DNA of 64,000 bases from Aliiruegeria sabulilitoris (GTDB lineage Bacteria > Pseudomonadota > Alphaproteobacteria > Rhodobacterales > Rhodobacteraceae), in assembly GCF_001558155.1 (NCBI RefSeq), contig NZ_LOAS01000002.1, positions 248,001 to 312,000 of the forward strand. Reading direction: 5' to 3'. The translations under genes were made by a program, and so were the position numbers. The stretch's first letter is position 1; every line of letters begins with the position of its first letter. Below, in pieces: positions 16,827-26,665 of this stretch. The notes under the pieces were generated by a model, which saw only the letters and a program-made list of their open reading frames with translations, ran no database searches and was not told the DNA's origin.

Positions 16827-17978
16827 TCAGGACAGCTTCGACATGACCGCGCGGGCGATAACGCCTTCCTCGTCGGTCGGGATAACCATGATCTTGACGG
16901 CGCCGTTGCTGATCGTCTCCGCGTTGTGCTCGTTGGCCTCGTCATCTAGCGAGAAGCCGAGGAAGCCCAGCCGTTCGGCCACGCCCCGTCGCACGACCGG
17001 GGAATGCTCGCCGACGCCGCCGGTAAAGACCACCGCGTCGATCCCCCGGTTTGCCGCCGCCAGCGACCCGAATTCGCGGGCAACCCGCTCGATGTAGTAA
17101 TCGAGCGCCTGCTTGGCGCGCGGGTCGTCCGATTCCGCGATGGTGCGCATGTCATGCGAAATCTCGGACAGCCCCTTCATGCCGGATTCCTTGTAGAGCA
17201 GGTTGGTCAGCTCCTTGGCGCTCATCCCCTTGTCCATCAGGTAGAGCATGATGCCCGGGTCCAGTTGCCCGCAGCGCGTTCCCATCGGAAGGCCGTCCAC
17301 GGCCGAGAAACCGAGCGTGGAGGCCACCGCGCGGCGCCCCTGCACCGCCGTCATCGAGGCACCGTTGCCCAGATGCGCGATCACGACCTTGGCGTCCTTC
17401 AGCTCGGGACAGGTCTTTTCGAGATAGCCGGTGATGTAGTCATAGCTCAGCCCGTGGAAGCCGTAGCGGCGGATGCCTTCCTCGTACATCTTGAGCGGCA
17501 GCGCGTAGACATCATTGACGAAATCATGCCCCCGATGGAAGCCGGTATCGAAGCAACCGACCTGTACCGCGTCGGGGAAGGCGACCATGGCGGCGCGGAT
17601 GGCCGCGATATTATGCGGCTGGTGCAGCGGGGCGAGCTTGTTGAACCCTTCGAGATCGCTCAGCACCTGTTCGTTCAGAATGGTGGGGTCCGCGTAATCG
17701 GGGCCGCCGTGCACGATGCGGTGGCCAACGCCGGTCACTTCGTGATCGCCAAGGATGGGCTTGAGCGCCGCGAGCACGGCCTTGAGGCCTGTTGTGTGAT
17801 CGGCCTCGCCAAGCTCGGTCTCTGTCTTCTTGCCGTCATGCTTCAGCAGCAGCACGGCATTCGGGCCAATCCCGTCGATCTGTCCGACCGCAATCTCCTG
17901 CGGTTCATCCGCATCCGTGAGATACACGGAATACTTGATGGAACTGGAACCTGCATTGAGGGTCAGAATAGCGGACAT
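16827..17978 (-). CDS. ackA: Acetate kinase
   Basis: 383 residues of the acetate/propionate kinase family: LTLNAGSSSIKYS at the N-terminus, GHRIVHGGPDY, VIAHLGNGASMTAVQGRR, and MGTRCGQLDPG in place of the more usual GTRSGDLDP. It interconverts acetate + ATP and acetyl phosphate. The ATG at 17978 is chosen because AGAGGA precedes it. No phosphotransacetylase or phosphoketolase gene is next to it in the window, so its metabolic partner is encoded elsewhere. Confidence 0.93.
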   Translation of the reverse strand: MSAILTLNAGSSSIKYSVYLTDADEPQEIAVGQIDGIGPNAVLLLKHDGKKTETELGEADHTTGLKAVLAALKPILGDHEVTGVGHRIVHGGPDYADPTILNEQVLSDLEGFNKLAPLHQPHNIAAIRAAMVAFPDAVQVGCFDTGFHRGHDFVNDVYALPLKMYEEGIRRYGFHGLSYDYITGYLEKTCPELKDAKVVIAHLGNGASMTAVQGRRAVASTLGFSAVDGLPMGTRCGQLDPGIMLYLMDKGMSAKELTNLLYKESGMKGLSEISHDMRTIAESDDPRAKQALDYYIERVAREFGSLAAANRGIDAVVFTGGVGEHSPVVRRGVAERLGFLGFSLDDEANEHNAETISNGAVKIMVIPTDEEGVIARAVMSKLS

Positions 17979-18356
17979 CAGCCAAATCCTCTCGTTCGTC
18001 TCATCCTGGGGAGAACGCCGCACGAAATAAGGCGCAGCGCCGATTTCGAATTTGCAATACTGCGGCGCAGCAATGGCGGCAAGTTGCATGGTCGACGGGA
18101 TGCTGCGCTGCATCATCGCAGATTTGGCCCCATTATTCGTTGATTGCGCACGATTGCGGCGGTCTACCCGTAACTTTCAACGCCGCTTTCAAATAAATAC
18201 AAATCTTTCCGACGCGGCATCCGCCGCCTAGGTCCGGGTTGCTCTCAGGACCGAGGCGCATAGCGGACATGCCGAGACAGGCATGCAGACGGGCCGGTTT
18301 TGCGAGCCGATCCCATGTCCACAGGTGCGCAACGGCAAAGGTCCCCCCTTGCCGAC
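17979..18356. other. Intergenic region between ackA and gpsA
   Basis: This 378-bp gap lies upstream of ackA and downstream of gpsA, both on the minus strand. It should hold the ackA promoter, probably in the AT-richer stretch at about 18170-18210. Next to the gpsA stop is a small hairpin (18333-18354). No small gene or RNA was recognised. Confidence 0.45.
18333..18354 (-). terminator. Possible terminator hairpin after gpsA
   Basis: CGGCAA (18333-18338) and TTGCCG (18349-18354) form a short stem directly after the gpsA stop, extendable with a bulge. There is no T-run downstream on the minus strand, so this is tentative. Confidence 0.35.
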
Positions 18357-19469
18357 TCAGCTGGACGCCGGGTGTTCCAACGCAAGGTTGAGCACCTTGC
18401 TCTCACCGGTCAGCGGGCGCGACCAGAGCGCGGCAAAGGTCTCGCGCAGGCCCGCGCCCTCGTGCAGGATCCGGTAGACCGCGCGGCAAACCGGCATCTC
18501 AAGGCCGATCCTGTCGGCCAGGTCGATCACCGAGATCGCGTTGATCTCGCCCTCGACCACGACCGAATTGCCGTTGAACAGGTTCTGCCGTTCGACACCG
18601 CGGCCAAGCTGAACACCGAAGCTCATGTTCCGCGAGGTGGTGGAGGAGCAGGTCAGCGTCAGATCGCCAATGCCCGACAGGCCCGCAATCGTCTCCCGCC
18701 GACCGCCCAGCACCTCTGCCAGGGCCTTCATCTCGTCGATGCCCCATGTGATCAGCGCCGCGCGCGTATTCTCGGCATAGCCCGCGCCGGTCATCATCCC
18801 GCAGGCAATAGCGACGACGTTCTTGACCGCGCCGGCCACCTCGACGCCCACGAGGTCGTCGCTGATATAGGGCCGGAAATTGGCCGAGCCAAGCGAGAGC
18901 GCCATGCGCGAGGCCGGGGCGGCATGCGGCTCGCGCCGGTGCGCCTGGGCAAAGGGAAAGGCAAGGGTGACGGCCGTGGGATAGTTCAGGGCCGTCTCGC
19001 GGGCAAAGGTCGGCCCCGACAGAGCGCCGATCTGGTGCCCCGGAAGCTCCTCGCCGACGACTTCGCTCAAGAGCTTGCCCGACCCGGTCTCGATCCCCTT
19101 CGCGCACAGCACCAGCGGCGCATCCGGCGCAGTATAGGGCGCCATTTGCTGGCAGATCTCCCGCAAGGTGACAGACGGCGTCACCACGAGTACGGCCTCG
19201 GCCCCGTCGAGCGCTTTGCCCATATCCGACGTCGCCGCGATGCCCGGCGGCAGGTCGATCCCCGGAAGGTAGCGCAGGTTGCGACCTGTCTTGGAGATCG
19301 TCGCGATATCTTCGGAATTGCGCCCCCAAAGGCGCACTTCCCGCCCTGCCTTGCGCGCAACGGCGGCGAGGGCGGTTCCCCAGGCACCGGCACCGATAAC
19401 GGCAACCGACGCGTAGGGCTTGGCAATCGGGGCATTGACAGGACGATTGGTCGCAACCTGCTCGGGCAT
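18357..19469 (-). CDS. gpsA: NAD(P)H-dependent glycerol-3-phosphate dehydrogenase
   Basis: 370 residues, somewhat longer than the usual ~330 because of about 20 extra residues before the nucleotide-binding motif VAVIGAGAWGTALA. Further family marks are LSGPTFARE and the catalytic lysine in GAVKNVVAIACG. It makes sn-glycerol 3-phosphate for phospholipid synthesis. The start at 19469 is the only ATG close to the fold. It is divergent from the YihY-like gene, with a 199-bp gap. Confidence 0.92.
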   Translation of the reverse strand: MPEQVATNRPVNAPIAKPYASVAVIGAGAWGTALAAVARKAGREVRLWGRNSEDIATISKTGRNLRYLPGIDLPPGIAATSDMGKALDGAEAVLVVTPSVTLREICQQMAPYTAPDAPLVLCAKGIETGSGKLLSEVVGEELPGHQIGALSGPTFARETALNYPTAVTLAFPFAQAHRREPHAAPASRMALSLGSANFRPYISDDLVGVEVAGAVKNVVAIACGMMTGAGYAENTRAALITWGIDEMKALAEVLGGRRETIAGLSGIGDLTLTCSSTTSRNMSFGVQLGRGVERQNLFNGNSVVVEGEINAISVIDLADRIGLEMPVCRAVYRILHEGAGLRETFAALWSRPLTGESKVLNLALEHPASS

Positions 19470-19668
19470 CGATGGGTTCCTCGTATAATCTCGCGGCGCG
19501 GCCTCCCAAAACGGCGCTGCGGGCACGGGCCCGGGCGTTGTTCCTCGCCGGATAGGGGGAAGACTGTACCGACTGCCGCGCCAACTGCAACCGCCTGCCG
19601 CGCATGCTCCCTTTTGCATCCCTCTGCAAATGGTAATCTGGCGCGGAAACCACAGGAGAACCCGCCAC

Positions 19669-20646
19669 ATGCTTTCCCGCCTTCGCACAGCGTGGACCTT
19701 CCTGTCGGCCATCGGCGCGGGCATGGGGAACCGGCAAATCGGATTGATCGCGGCCGGCGTCGCCTTTTACGGCCTGCTTGCAATCTTTCCGGCGATCACC
19801 TCGATCGTGACGCTGTGGGGCTTCTTCGCGGATCCCGAAATCGTGGAACAACAGTTGGCCAGCTACCAACAGGTGATGCCAGAGGAGGCATACCGGATCC
19901 TGTCCAGCCAGGTAAACTCGATCGCCAGCGGCCCCAAGGAAGTGCTGGGCTGGGCAACTGCGATCTCCATTGGCGCGGCACTCTGGGCCAGCCGCGCGGG
20001 CACTGCCGCGCTAATCGGCGGGCTGAACGCCGCCTACCAGATGCCGCCCCGGAGCGGGTTGCGGCACGTGGCCGTGGCGCTCTTGCTGACGCTCATCCTT
20101 GTCGGCGTCGCCCTCGTTGCGATGGCAGCCGTGGTGATCATGCCGGTCGTGCTCTCCTTCCTGCCGCTCGGCCCCTTCGCGGGGCTGGCTGTCGGCGCGC
20201 TGCGATGGCTGATAGGTATTGGCGTCGTCTTGCTCGGGATCGGGCTACTCTATCGGCTCGGGCCGAACCGGAACGGCACGCGCAGCCGCCTGCTGTCGCC
20301 GGGCTCGATCCTGGCGGTCCTGCTCTGGGCGCTGGTCTCGGTCGGCTTCTCCCGCTACCTGGAGAATTTCGCCAATTACAACGAGGTCTACGGCTCGCTC
20401 GGCGCGGTGATCGCCATGCTGATGTGGTTCTATCTCAGCGCCTTCGTCGTTCTGCTTGGCGGGCTGGTGAATGCGGAATGGGAGTGCCTCGCCCCGCAGG
20501 GCGCCGCCGCCCCGGAGCAGGAAACAGAGCAGGAACCGGAGCAAGAACCATTGCCGAATGAACCAGAGGCGATGGCGGAGAACGCGCAGCCAGTTTCCCA
20601 GGACAGTGCGCCGGAAGACGAACAGACCGACACCCGGCCAAGCTGA
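19669..20646 (+). CDS. YihY/BrkB-family inner-membrane protein
   Basis: 325 residues from the ATG at 19669 with CAGGAGA upstream. It contains the family's N-terminal AGVAFYGLLAIFPAIT, about six membrane helices and FANYNEVYGSLGAVIAMLMW near the end, followed by a Glu/Pro-rich tail of about 50 residues (EQETEQEPEQEP). The family function is unsettled; older RNase BN labels are wrong. The acidic tail looks unstructured. A Kdo transferase gene follows on the same strand. Confidence 0.88.
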   Translation: MLSRLRTAWTFLSAIGAGMGNRQIGLIAAGVAFYGLLAIFPAITSIVTLWGFFADPEIVEQQLASYQQVMPEEAYRILSSQVNSIASGPKEVLGWATAISIGAALWASRAGTAALIGGLNAAYQMPPRSGLRHVAVALLLTLILVGVALVAMAAVVIMPVVLSFLPLGPFAGLAVGALRWLIGIGVVLLGIGLLYRLGPNRNGTRSRLLSPGSILAVLLWALVSVGFSRYLENFANYNEVYGSLGAVIAMLMWFYLSAFVVLLGGLVNAEWECLAPQGAAAPEQETEQEPEQEPLPNEPEAMAENAQPVSQDSAPEDEQTDTRPS

Positions 20647-20723
20647 CGGAACCTCGACGGGACTTGCGAGAAGCGCCCGCTCCGCCTATCCCGCGCGGGA
20701 CTGCCTCACTCGGGAACGCCCTC

Positions 20724-22028
20724 GTGCTCCTTTACCGCATCTTGCTGACCATCGCCGCGCCGGTCATCGCGCTGAAGCTCGCGCTCAGGATCCTGCGCAA
20801 GCAAGGCACGCGCGCCGATCTGCGCGAACGGCTCGGGCTGGGCGGCCCGCTGGTTCCGCCACTCGGGCGGATCCTGTGGCTGCACGGTGCCTCGAATGGC
20901 GAGCTGACATCGGCACGCCCCCTGATCGAGGCACTTCTGGCGCGCAATCCAGAACTTCGCATCGTGCTCACCGCCAACAGCCTGACAGGGCGCAACATGG
21001 CACGCGGCTGGGGATTGCCACGCCTCCACGCCCGCCTCGCACCACTGGATTACCGTTTCTGCCTGAATCGCTTCCTGAAAAGTCACGCGCCCTCTGCCTT
21101 GCTGCTGCTGGAGGGGGACCTCTGGCCGAACCGCTTCGAAATCTGCAAGAGGCGCGGCCTGTCCGTCCTGATGATCTCCGCCCGGATCTCCGAAGGCAGT
21201 TTCCGCACTTGGCGCCGCCTTCCCGCCCTGTCGCGGTGCATGATGGGGAGCGTGACCCTCCTGTCCGCGCAGGATGCTGCCTCCGAGCGCCGTTTCGTGG
21301 ATCTGGGCCTGCCGAAGACGGCCTTGGCAGGGCAGGTCACGCTGAAATCCTCCGTCTCGCTCGCCGCGCCAAGCCCCGATGTGCTCGCACCGTTCCGCGA
21401 GGTCTTCCACCGCCCCGACACGTTCCTGGCCGCCTCCACGCATGAAGGCGAGGAAGAGCAGGTGCTCGCAGCCTTCACAGGGGCACGGGCAACGCGCCCT
21501 GGCCTGAAGATGATCCTCGCCCCGCGCCACACCGCCCGCAGCGCGGCCGTCCGCCAGCTTCTCGACGCCTCCGGCTACCGTTTCCGCACCCGTTCCCTCG
21601 GAGAGATGCCCGCGCCGGAAACGGAGATCTTCCTTGCCGATACCTTGGGCGAAATGGCGCTCTGGTACAGCCTCGCCGGACAGTGCTTCGTGGGCGGCTC
21701 GCTCGTCGACAAGGGCGGGCACACCCCTTTCGAGCCGATGCAATTCGGTTGCGCCATCCTGCACGGCCCGTTCCTGTCCAATTTCGCCGAACCCTATGCC
21801 GCGCTTGCGCAAGCAGGCGGTGCCATCGCCGTGCCAGATGCCGAGGCGCTCGGCGATGCCATTGCCGGGCTCGGCGCTGCGCGGATAGACCAACTGGCCG
21901 CTTACGCATGCCGCGCCCTGACGGCCGGAGAAGACAACATCGAGGCGCTGCTTGCCTCGGTGGAACGCGTCCTTCACCGAGAAACCGCCGCGCTCCCGGG
22001 GCCTCAACCCGCCGGCATCTCCTCGTAG
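20724..22028 (+). CDS. 3-deoxy-D-manno-octulosonic acid (Kdo) transferase-like glycosyltransferase
   Basis: About 434 residues if started at the GTG 20724; a TTG at 20664 would add 20 residues, and neither has a convincing ribosome site. An N-terminal hydrophobic anchor is followed by LWLHGASNGE, with the acidic residue expected to act as base, then LLEGDLWPNRFE and GGSLVDKGGHTPFEPMQFG, all WaaA/KdtA signatures. The enzyme adds Kdo from CMP-Kdo to a lipid A precursor on the cytoplasmic face of the inner membrane. Its 3' end overlaps the convergent VOC gene by 25 bp. It may be a divergent paralogue of the main WaaA. Confidence 0.85.
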   Translation: MLLYRILLTIAAPVIALKLALRILRKQGTRADLRERLGLGGPLVPPLGRILWLHGASNGELTSARPLIEALLARNPELRIVLTANSLTGRNMARGWGLPRLHARLAPLDYRFCLNRFLKSHAPSALLLLEGDLWPNRFEICKRRGLSVLMISARISEGSFRTWRRLPALSRCMMGSVTLLSAQDAASERRFVDLGLPKTALAGQVTLKSSVSLAAPSPDVLAPFREVFHRPDTFLAASTHEGEEEQVLAAFTGARATRPGLKMILAPRHTARSAAVRQLLDASGYRFRTRSLGEMPAPETEIFLADTLGEMALWYSLAGQCFVGGSLVDKGGHTPFEPMQFGCAILHGPFLSNFAEPYAALAQAGGAIAVPDAEALGDAIAGLGAARIDQLAAYACRALTAGEDNIEALLASVERVLHRETAALPGPQPAGISS

Positions 22029-22417
22029 ACGCCCACCATCCAGTTGATGCCGAACCGGTCGCGCACAGTGCCGAAGCCCGGACTGAAGAAGGTCTCCTCG
22101 AAGGGCATCGTCACCTTGCCGCCCGCGGCCAGCGCGGCAAAGATCGCCCGGCCCTTTGCGAGATCGGGCGCATCGAGCGAGATCGAACAGCCTGCCATGG
22201 GCTCGTATTGCCCCATGTCGTCGCAACCCATCACCGCGCCGCCGGGAATCGCGACCGTGGAATGCATGACCCAATCCGCCTTCTCCGGCGGCATCTCCAT
22301 CGGCCCGTCGGCAAAGGTCATCATCGCGACCACCTCACCACCGAACAGTTCGGCATAAAAGGCCATCGCCTCACGGCATTCGCCGTCCTTGAACGTCACG
22401 TATACGGTCGGGTTCAT
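22004..22417 (-). CDS. VOC-family protein, PhnB-like
   Basis: 137 residues with the glyoxalase/VOC pattern: MNPTVYVTFKDGECREAMAF, YAELFGGEVV, then a second half ending FGTVRDRFGINWMVGVYEE, as in PhnB-type proteins. The start at 22417 has AAGGAGA upstream. The function of this group is not defined; members resemble small metal-dependent dioxygenases or resistance proteins. It is convergent with, and overlaps, the Kdo transferase. Confidence 0.85.
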   Translation of the reverse strand: MNPTVYVTFKDGECREAMAFYAELFGGEVVAMMTFADGPMEMPPEKADWVMHSTVAIPGGAVMGCDDMGQYEPMAGCSISLDAPDLAKGRAIFAALAAGGKVTMPFEETFFSPGFGTVRDRFGINWMVGVYEEMPAG

Positions 22418-22557
22418 CGCGCATCTCCTTGTTCGGGGACCCACCCCACGCCATAGCTTGCGCGCCGATTGTAACATGGTTCTGACAACTCGCGCTGCCT
22501 TGCGCAGGAACGTTGCTCGGGGTACTTGGCGCCCCAACCAATCCCAAGGAGATCGAG

Positions 22558-23655
22558 ATGGGTTTCAAGACCGGCATCGTGGGCCTGCCGAATGTCGGCA
22601 AATCCACGCTCTTCAACGCACTGACCCGGACCGCTGCCGCGCAGGCCGCGAATTTCCCCTTCTGCACCATCGAGCCGAATGTCGGCGAGGTTGCCGTGCC
22701 CGATGCACGGCTGGACAAGCTCGCCAAGATCGCGAATTCCAAGCAGATCATTCCCACCCGGATGACCTTCGTCGACATCGCGGGACTGGTGAAGGGCGCG
22801 TCCAAGGGCGAAGGCCTCGGCAACCAGTTCCTCGCCAATATCCGCGAATGCGACGCCATCGCCCATGTGCTGCGCTGCTTCGAAGATGGGGACGTGACCC
22901 ATGTCGATGGCCGCGTGAACCCTGTGGAGGATGCCGAAACCATCGAGACCGAGCTGATGCTGGCCGACATGGAGAGCATCGAGAAGCGCCTTCAGGGGCT
23001 CGTGCGCAAACTCAAGGGCAATGACAAGGACGCGATGCAGCAGGATCGTCTGCTCCGCGCGGCGCTCGCGGCGCTGGAGAATGGCCAACCGGCCCGCACC
23101 GTCGAGGTGGCCGAGGAAGACCGGAAGGCCTGGGATATGCTCCAGCTTCTGACCACCAAGAAGATCCTCTATGTCTGCAACGTGGCCGAGGACGAGGCCG
23201 CGGAGGGCAACGCGCATTCGAAGGCCGTCGAAGCGATGGCCGCCGAACAGGGTGCGGCGAGCGTCGTCATCTCGGCCAAGATCGAGGAGGAAATCTCTCA
23301 GCTCGACCCGGAAGAGGCCGAGATGTTCCTCTCCGAGCTTGGGCTGGAGGAAGCGGGCCTCGACCGACTGATCCGTGTCGGCCACGACCTGCTCGACCTG
23401 CAGACCTATTTCACCGTCGGCCCCAAGGAGGCCCGCGCCTGGACCATCCACAAGGGCGATACCGCGCCCAAGGCCGCCGGGGTCATCCATGGCGATTTCG
23501 AACGCGGCTTCATCCGCGCCGAGACCATTGCCTATGATGATTTCGTCGCCTGCGGCGGGGAGACCGGTGCAAAGGAAGCCGGCAAGATGCGGATCGAGGG
23601 CAAAACCTATGTCGTCAAGGACGGCGATGTCATGCACTTCCTGTTCAACACCTGA
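22558..23655 (+). CDS. ychF: Ribosome-associated GTPase YchF (Obg family)
   Basis: 365 residues, the family length. Motifs include G1 GLPNVGKSTLFN, the switch/G3 region FVDIAGLVKGASKGEGLGNQ and the TGS domain at the C-terminus (LQTYFTVGPKEARAWTIHKG). The leucine-type residue following G3 (DIAGL) is usual for YchF, which binds ATP as well as GTP. AAGGAG precedes the ATG at 22558. This is a conserved housekeeping gene bordering the exopolysaccharide locus. Confidence 0.96.
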   Translation: MGFKTGIVGLPNVGKSTLFNALTRTAAAQAANFPFCTIEPNVGEVAVPDARLDKLAKIANSKQIIPTRMTFVDIAGLVKGASKGEGLGNQFLANIRECDAIAHVLRCFEDGDVTHVDGRVNPVEDAETIETELMLADMESIEKRLQGLVRKLKGNDKDAMQQDRLLRAALAALENGQPARTVEVAEEDRKAWDMLQLLTTKKILYVCNVAEDEAAEGNAHSKAVEAMAAEQGAASVVISAKIEEEISQLDPEEAEMFLSELGLEEAGLDRLIRVGHDLLDLQTYFTVGPKEARAWTIHKGDTAPKAAGVIHGDFERGFIRAETIAYDDFVACGGETGAKEAGKMRIEGKTYVVKDGDVMHFLFNT

Positions 23656-23661
23656 TCCTGA

Positions 23662-24888
23662 CTAGGCTCGCGCGGCCGCCAGCAGGCGGCCGTAAAGCGC
23701 GCGCATTTCCTCTCCCCATTGCGGCGGAGACAGTGCCAGAGCGCTCTCGCCGGCAAAGGCGCGTTCGCTCATGCGCCGCATCTCTTCGGCCGGCATGTCG
23801 CGCATCTCGATCAGAACCCGCATCAGGTCTGCCTCGTCATTGGCGCGGTAGCTCCAGCCCAACCCTCGTTCGGCGATCTCCTCCGCGACGAGCGCCATGT
23901 CCGAGGCGATCACCGGAAGGCCACTGCCCGATGCCTCCGCGGCAACCAACCCGAAGGTTTCCCGCATCCGCGACGGCATGGCGAGTGCGCGGCAAGAACG
24001 GGCAATCTCGCCAATCTCCGAAGCTTTGCGCCAGCCGAGGAACTCGACCTGCGGGAAATCCCGCGACAGCTCGCCCATGACCGAGCCATCGCCCACGACA
24101 GCAAGCTCCACACCGGCAGCGGTTGCAGCGCGTGCAAGCCGCCGAATGCCTTTCTCGACCTCCACGCGCCCAACAAAGAGCAGTTTCCTGTTCTCCTCGG
24201 CCCGGATCCGGTCCGTGGTATAGGGCAACGCCGGGTTGCGCAGCACGGCAAGCCGCTCCTGCGGGATTCCGCCGGAGGTCAGGAATGGCGCCATCCCGGG
24301 ATGGGCCATCGTCACCGCGCCCCAGGGTAGACGCTGATCGAAGGCGGCGCGCAACCGGTATTGTCGGGCCACGCGCCAGGCCTTCTGCAACCGGGAACGC
24401 TTGTCGCATCCCGACAGGATACAGCCCGCCGTCATGGGCACGCGGTTGCACAGCTCGTCCTTTCCGAAATCCATGAAAACGCCGTTCGGGCAGACGATAA
24501 AGAAGTCGTGGCAATGCACGACAACCCGCTGCGCGACCGGCCGCAGGGCCGAGAAGACTGCAGGCGACAGGATCTGCGACCAGGCATGCAGGTGGTAAAT
24601 TGTTCCGTCCGTGTCGTTCTCGGCAATCCAGCCGGCCAGCATGTCCCGCGCGGCGGTGTTGTAGAACCCAAGGCGCATGGCCTCGGAACGTGAGCGTTCA
24701 AGCAAAGGTCGCTGGCCAAGCGAGACGATCGTCTCCGCGCCCTCCACAAGCTCGCCCTCGTCACCACAGACGAAGCAAACCGGGATGCCCTGACTGGCGA
24801 TCTGGCGAACGGATTCCAGCGCGAGCACCGCCGTGCCCCCCTGAACGAAACTCGTATCGTTGATCACCACCACGCGTTCGGGCGTCAT
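23662..24888 (-). CDS. Glycosyltransferase family 4 (GT-B)
   Basis: 408 residues. The N-terminal Rossmann half starts MTPERVVVINDTSFVQGGTA, and the C-terminal half carries LLFVGRVEVEKGIRRLARA and RETFGLVAAEASGSGLPVIA, the E(x7)E sugar-nucleotide motif. It is predicted to transfer a hexose from a nucleotide sugar to a lipid-linked glycan during exopolysaccharide assembly. The ATG at 24888 is chosen; the frame stays open upstream without support. It is followed (3') by ychF on the opposite strand, only 6 bp away. Confidence 0.85.
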   Translation of the reverse strand: MTPERVVVINDTSFVQGGTAVLALESVRQIASQGIPVCFVCGDEGELVEGAETIVSLGQRPLLERSRSEAMRLGFYNTAARDMLAGWIAENDTDGTIYHLHAWSQILSPAVFSALRPVAQRVVVHCHDFFIVCPNGVFMDFGKDELCNRVPMTAGCILSGCDKRSRLQKAWRVARQYRLRAAFDQRLPWGAVTMAHPGMAPFLTSGGIPQERLAVLRNPALPYTTDRIRAEENRKLLFVGRVEVEKGIRRLARAATAAGVELAVVGDGSVMGELSRDFPQVEFLGWRKASEIGEIARSCRALAMPSRMRETFGLVAAEASGSGLPVIASDMALVAEEIAERGLGWSYRANDEADLMRVLIEMRDMPAEEMRRMSERAFAGESALALSPPQWGEEMRALYGRLLAAARA

Positions 24889-24976
24889 AGGCCACGTCTC
24901 CGCCTTGCTAGGGCAAGCCTTACCGGAAAGCGACGACGCGCCAAAGGCCGGAAACCGCGGGAAGAAAATGAGAAAT

Positions 24977-26665
24977 TCAACGTGCCTCCTCCGACACCCG
25001 CAGGATGCGGAACCGGTACCGGCTGTCATCACCCTCTGTCGTGCCATTGGGACCGACGGTGATTTCCAATTCGTCGCCGTCCCGAAGCTCCAGCGGGCCG
25101 TGATCTAATTCACGTTGCGCGGTGACGACCTGTTCCAGAACGGGCGATCCGTTCTTCAGAAGTCCAAGCCGGAGCCCGTCCGCGCTTTGCGACAACGGTG
25201 CGAGGGCGATCTGCACCCGAACCGGGCCGCCTTGCGTGGCCACGTATCGGTGGACGATCTCGAAGGGGCGCGCACCGCTGCCCGCTGGCAGAAGGATATC
25301 CGGCAGGAGCCGAAGCCCGCCATCGGCATCGGGCGCGCGATAGGGCACCCAGGGCACGCCGCCGCGCTCCTGTCCGGGCCGCGTGCGCAGCGGGTGCTCC
25401 CTGCCCTGCAAGCGTCCGAAGCGCTCGAACCCGTCGCCAGCGCTGCGCAACGCATCGCCCGCCGGATAGCCATATTGCAGGAAACTATCGGCCAGAACCT
25501 CCTGCGGGGCGAGGTTGAGCTGTTCCACGGCCACCGGCCCACCCGTCGCCTGGAAAAGCAGCGGTTCGCTCTCCGAAAGGCGCAAGGCACCGGAGAGCAC
25601 CGGAACGCCATCCGGGCCGAACGCCACCAGCCCCTCCGCCGGCGCCACCCCGCGTTCCGCGCCCCAGATCACAAGGCGGTCCTCGCCGAACAGGCAGGCC
25701 CGCGTGAACGGGTCCGGTGAGACATCGCGCACCGGTCTACCCTGCAATTCGCGCGCGATGAGCTTGAAGGTCCGACCGACCGGCGTGATCTCGCCCCCGG
25801 AGGTCAGCAACGGCGCCAGCCCGTCGCCCCGGTCCGCCAGCGGATACCACACGGCATGGGTCACGCCGGACAGCGCCATCGTGCAATAGTAGCGCATCAG
25901 GTAGCCCGGCGCGGCTGCCGCATCGGTCAGGCCGAACTCGGTCACCTCCACCGGCATTTCGGCAAAGGCGGGCATGCGGCGCAGCTCCGCCAACTGGGCC
26001 AGGAAGCTCTCGGGCGGCGTGTCATAGGGATGGATGGCCAGCGCATCCATCTGTTCCGCGTCCCCCAACGCCGCCACATGCGCCAGGTAGCCGAGCGGAA
26101 TGGAATGCACCCCGCCCCCCAACACGCGCACCTCCGGGTCTTGTGCCCGCGCGGCCGCCTTCACATCGGCCAGTTGCGCGACATGGAAAGCCGCGCGCGC
26201 CTCAAGGTCCTCCGCCTGCACCGGGCCGGTGATGAAATTCGGGCTGTTGATCTCGTTGCCAACCTCGACCGCCCGGATAGCCGGGAAACGCGCCAGCGCG
26301 GCGGCCACGAAATCCGCCTGCGCCTGCATGGCTTGAGAGGTGAAGGGGGTTTGGCCGTCATCATGTGCAGAATGACGGTGATTGACGATCAGGCTCGCCT
26401 GCCCGCCATGCGCGGCCAGCGCCTCGGGCCAAAGCGTCATCGGCTGGTCAAAGGAATACTGCCCCGGCCCCTGCTCGACCCGCTCCCAGTATATCTCGTC
26501 GCGCAGGGACGTGATCCCGTTCGCCGCCGCCGCCGCGATCAGGTCCGGGCGATCTGTCTGACCAAAACGCGACGCCGCCGCCAGATTCGGTCCCACGAGA
26601 GTGACCTCCGCGAGCGACGCGGTGCCGGCCGCGAAGGCTAGAACAGAAAGCAAAGCGCGAAACAT
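24977..26665 (-). CDS. Secreted clan GH-A glycoside hydrolase-like protein
   Basis: 562 residues with an N-terminal signal peptide (MFRALLSVLAFAAGTASLAE). It has the (beta/alpha)8 clan GH-A pattern: the acid/base Glu follows Asn in AVEVGNEINSPNF, and the nucleophile Glu is in PVEVTEFGLTDA. The C-terminal ~200 residues look like a beta-sandwich. I would place it near family 39/5-type exo-glycosidases, but the substrate is unknown. As a periplasmic or secreted enzyme in the polysaccharide locus it probably trims the polymer or degrades polymer accumulated in the periplasm. It is divergent from the Wzy-like gene. Confidence 0.75.
   Translation of the reverse strand: MFRALLSVLAFAAGTASLAEVTLVGPNLAAASRFGQTDRPDLIAAAAANGITSLRDEIYWERVEQGPGQYSFDQPMTLWPEALAAHGGQASLIVNHRHSAHDDGQTPFTSQAMQAQADFVAAALARFPAIRAVEVGNEINSPNFITGPVQAEDLEARAAFHVAQLADVKAAARAQDPEVRVLGGGVHSIPLGYLAHVAALGDAEQMDALAIHPYDTPPESFLAQLAELRRMPAFAEMPVEVTEFGLTDAAAAPGYLMRYYCTMALSGVTHAVWYPLADRGDGLAPLLTSGGEITPVGRTFKLIARELQGRPVRDVSPDPFTRACLFGEDRLVIWGAERGVAPAEGLVAFGPDGVPVLSGALRLSESEPLLFQATGGPVAVEQLNLAPQEVLADSFLQYGYPAGDALRSAGDGFERFGRLQGREHPLRTRPGQERGGVPWVPYRAPDADGGLRLLPDILLPAGSGARPFEIVHRYVATQGGPVRVQIALAPLSQSADGLRLGLLKNGSPVLEQVVTAQRELDHGPLELRDGDELEITVGPNGTTEGDDSRYRFRILRVSEEAR

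Noticed and set aside
18300-20561. 753-codon + strand frame across gpsA and the YihY-like gene
   Set aside because: It starts on a non-ATG codon, covers two genes with clear family motifs in other frames, and shows no domain of its own.
20664-20666. TTG 20664 as start of the Kdo transferase
   Set aside because: The extra 20 residues are Pro/Arg-rich and unlike the family's N-terminus, which begins with the hydrophobic anchor near 20724; still possible.
23673-23692. 8-bp hairpin at the ychF/glycosyltransferase junction as terminator
   Set aside because: It lies inside the coding end of the glycosyltransferase (Ala-Ala codons) and has no T-run on either strand.
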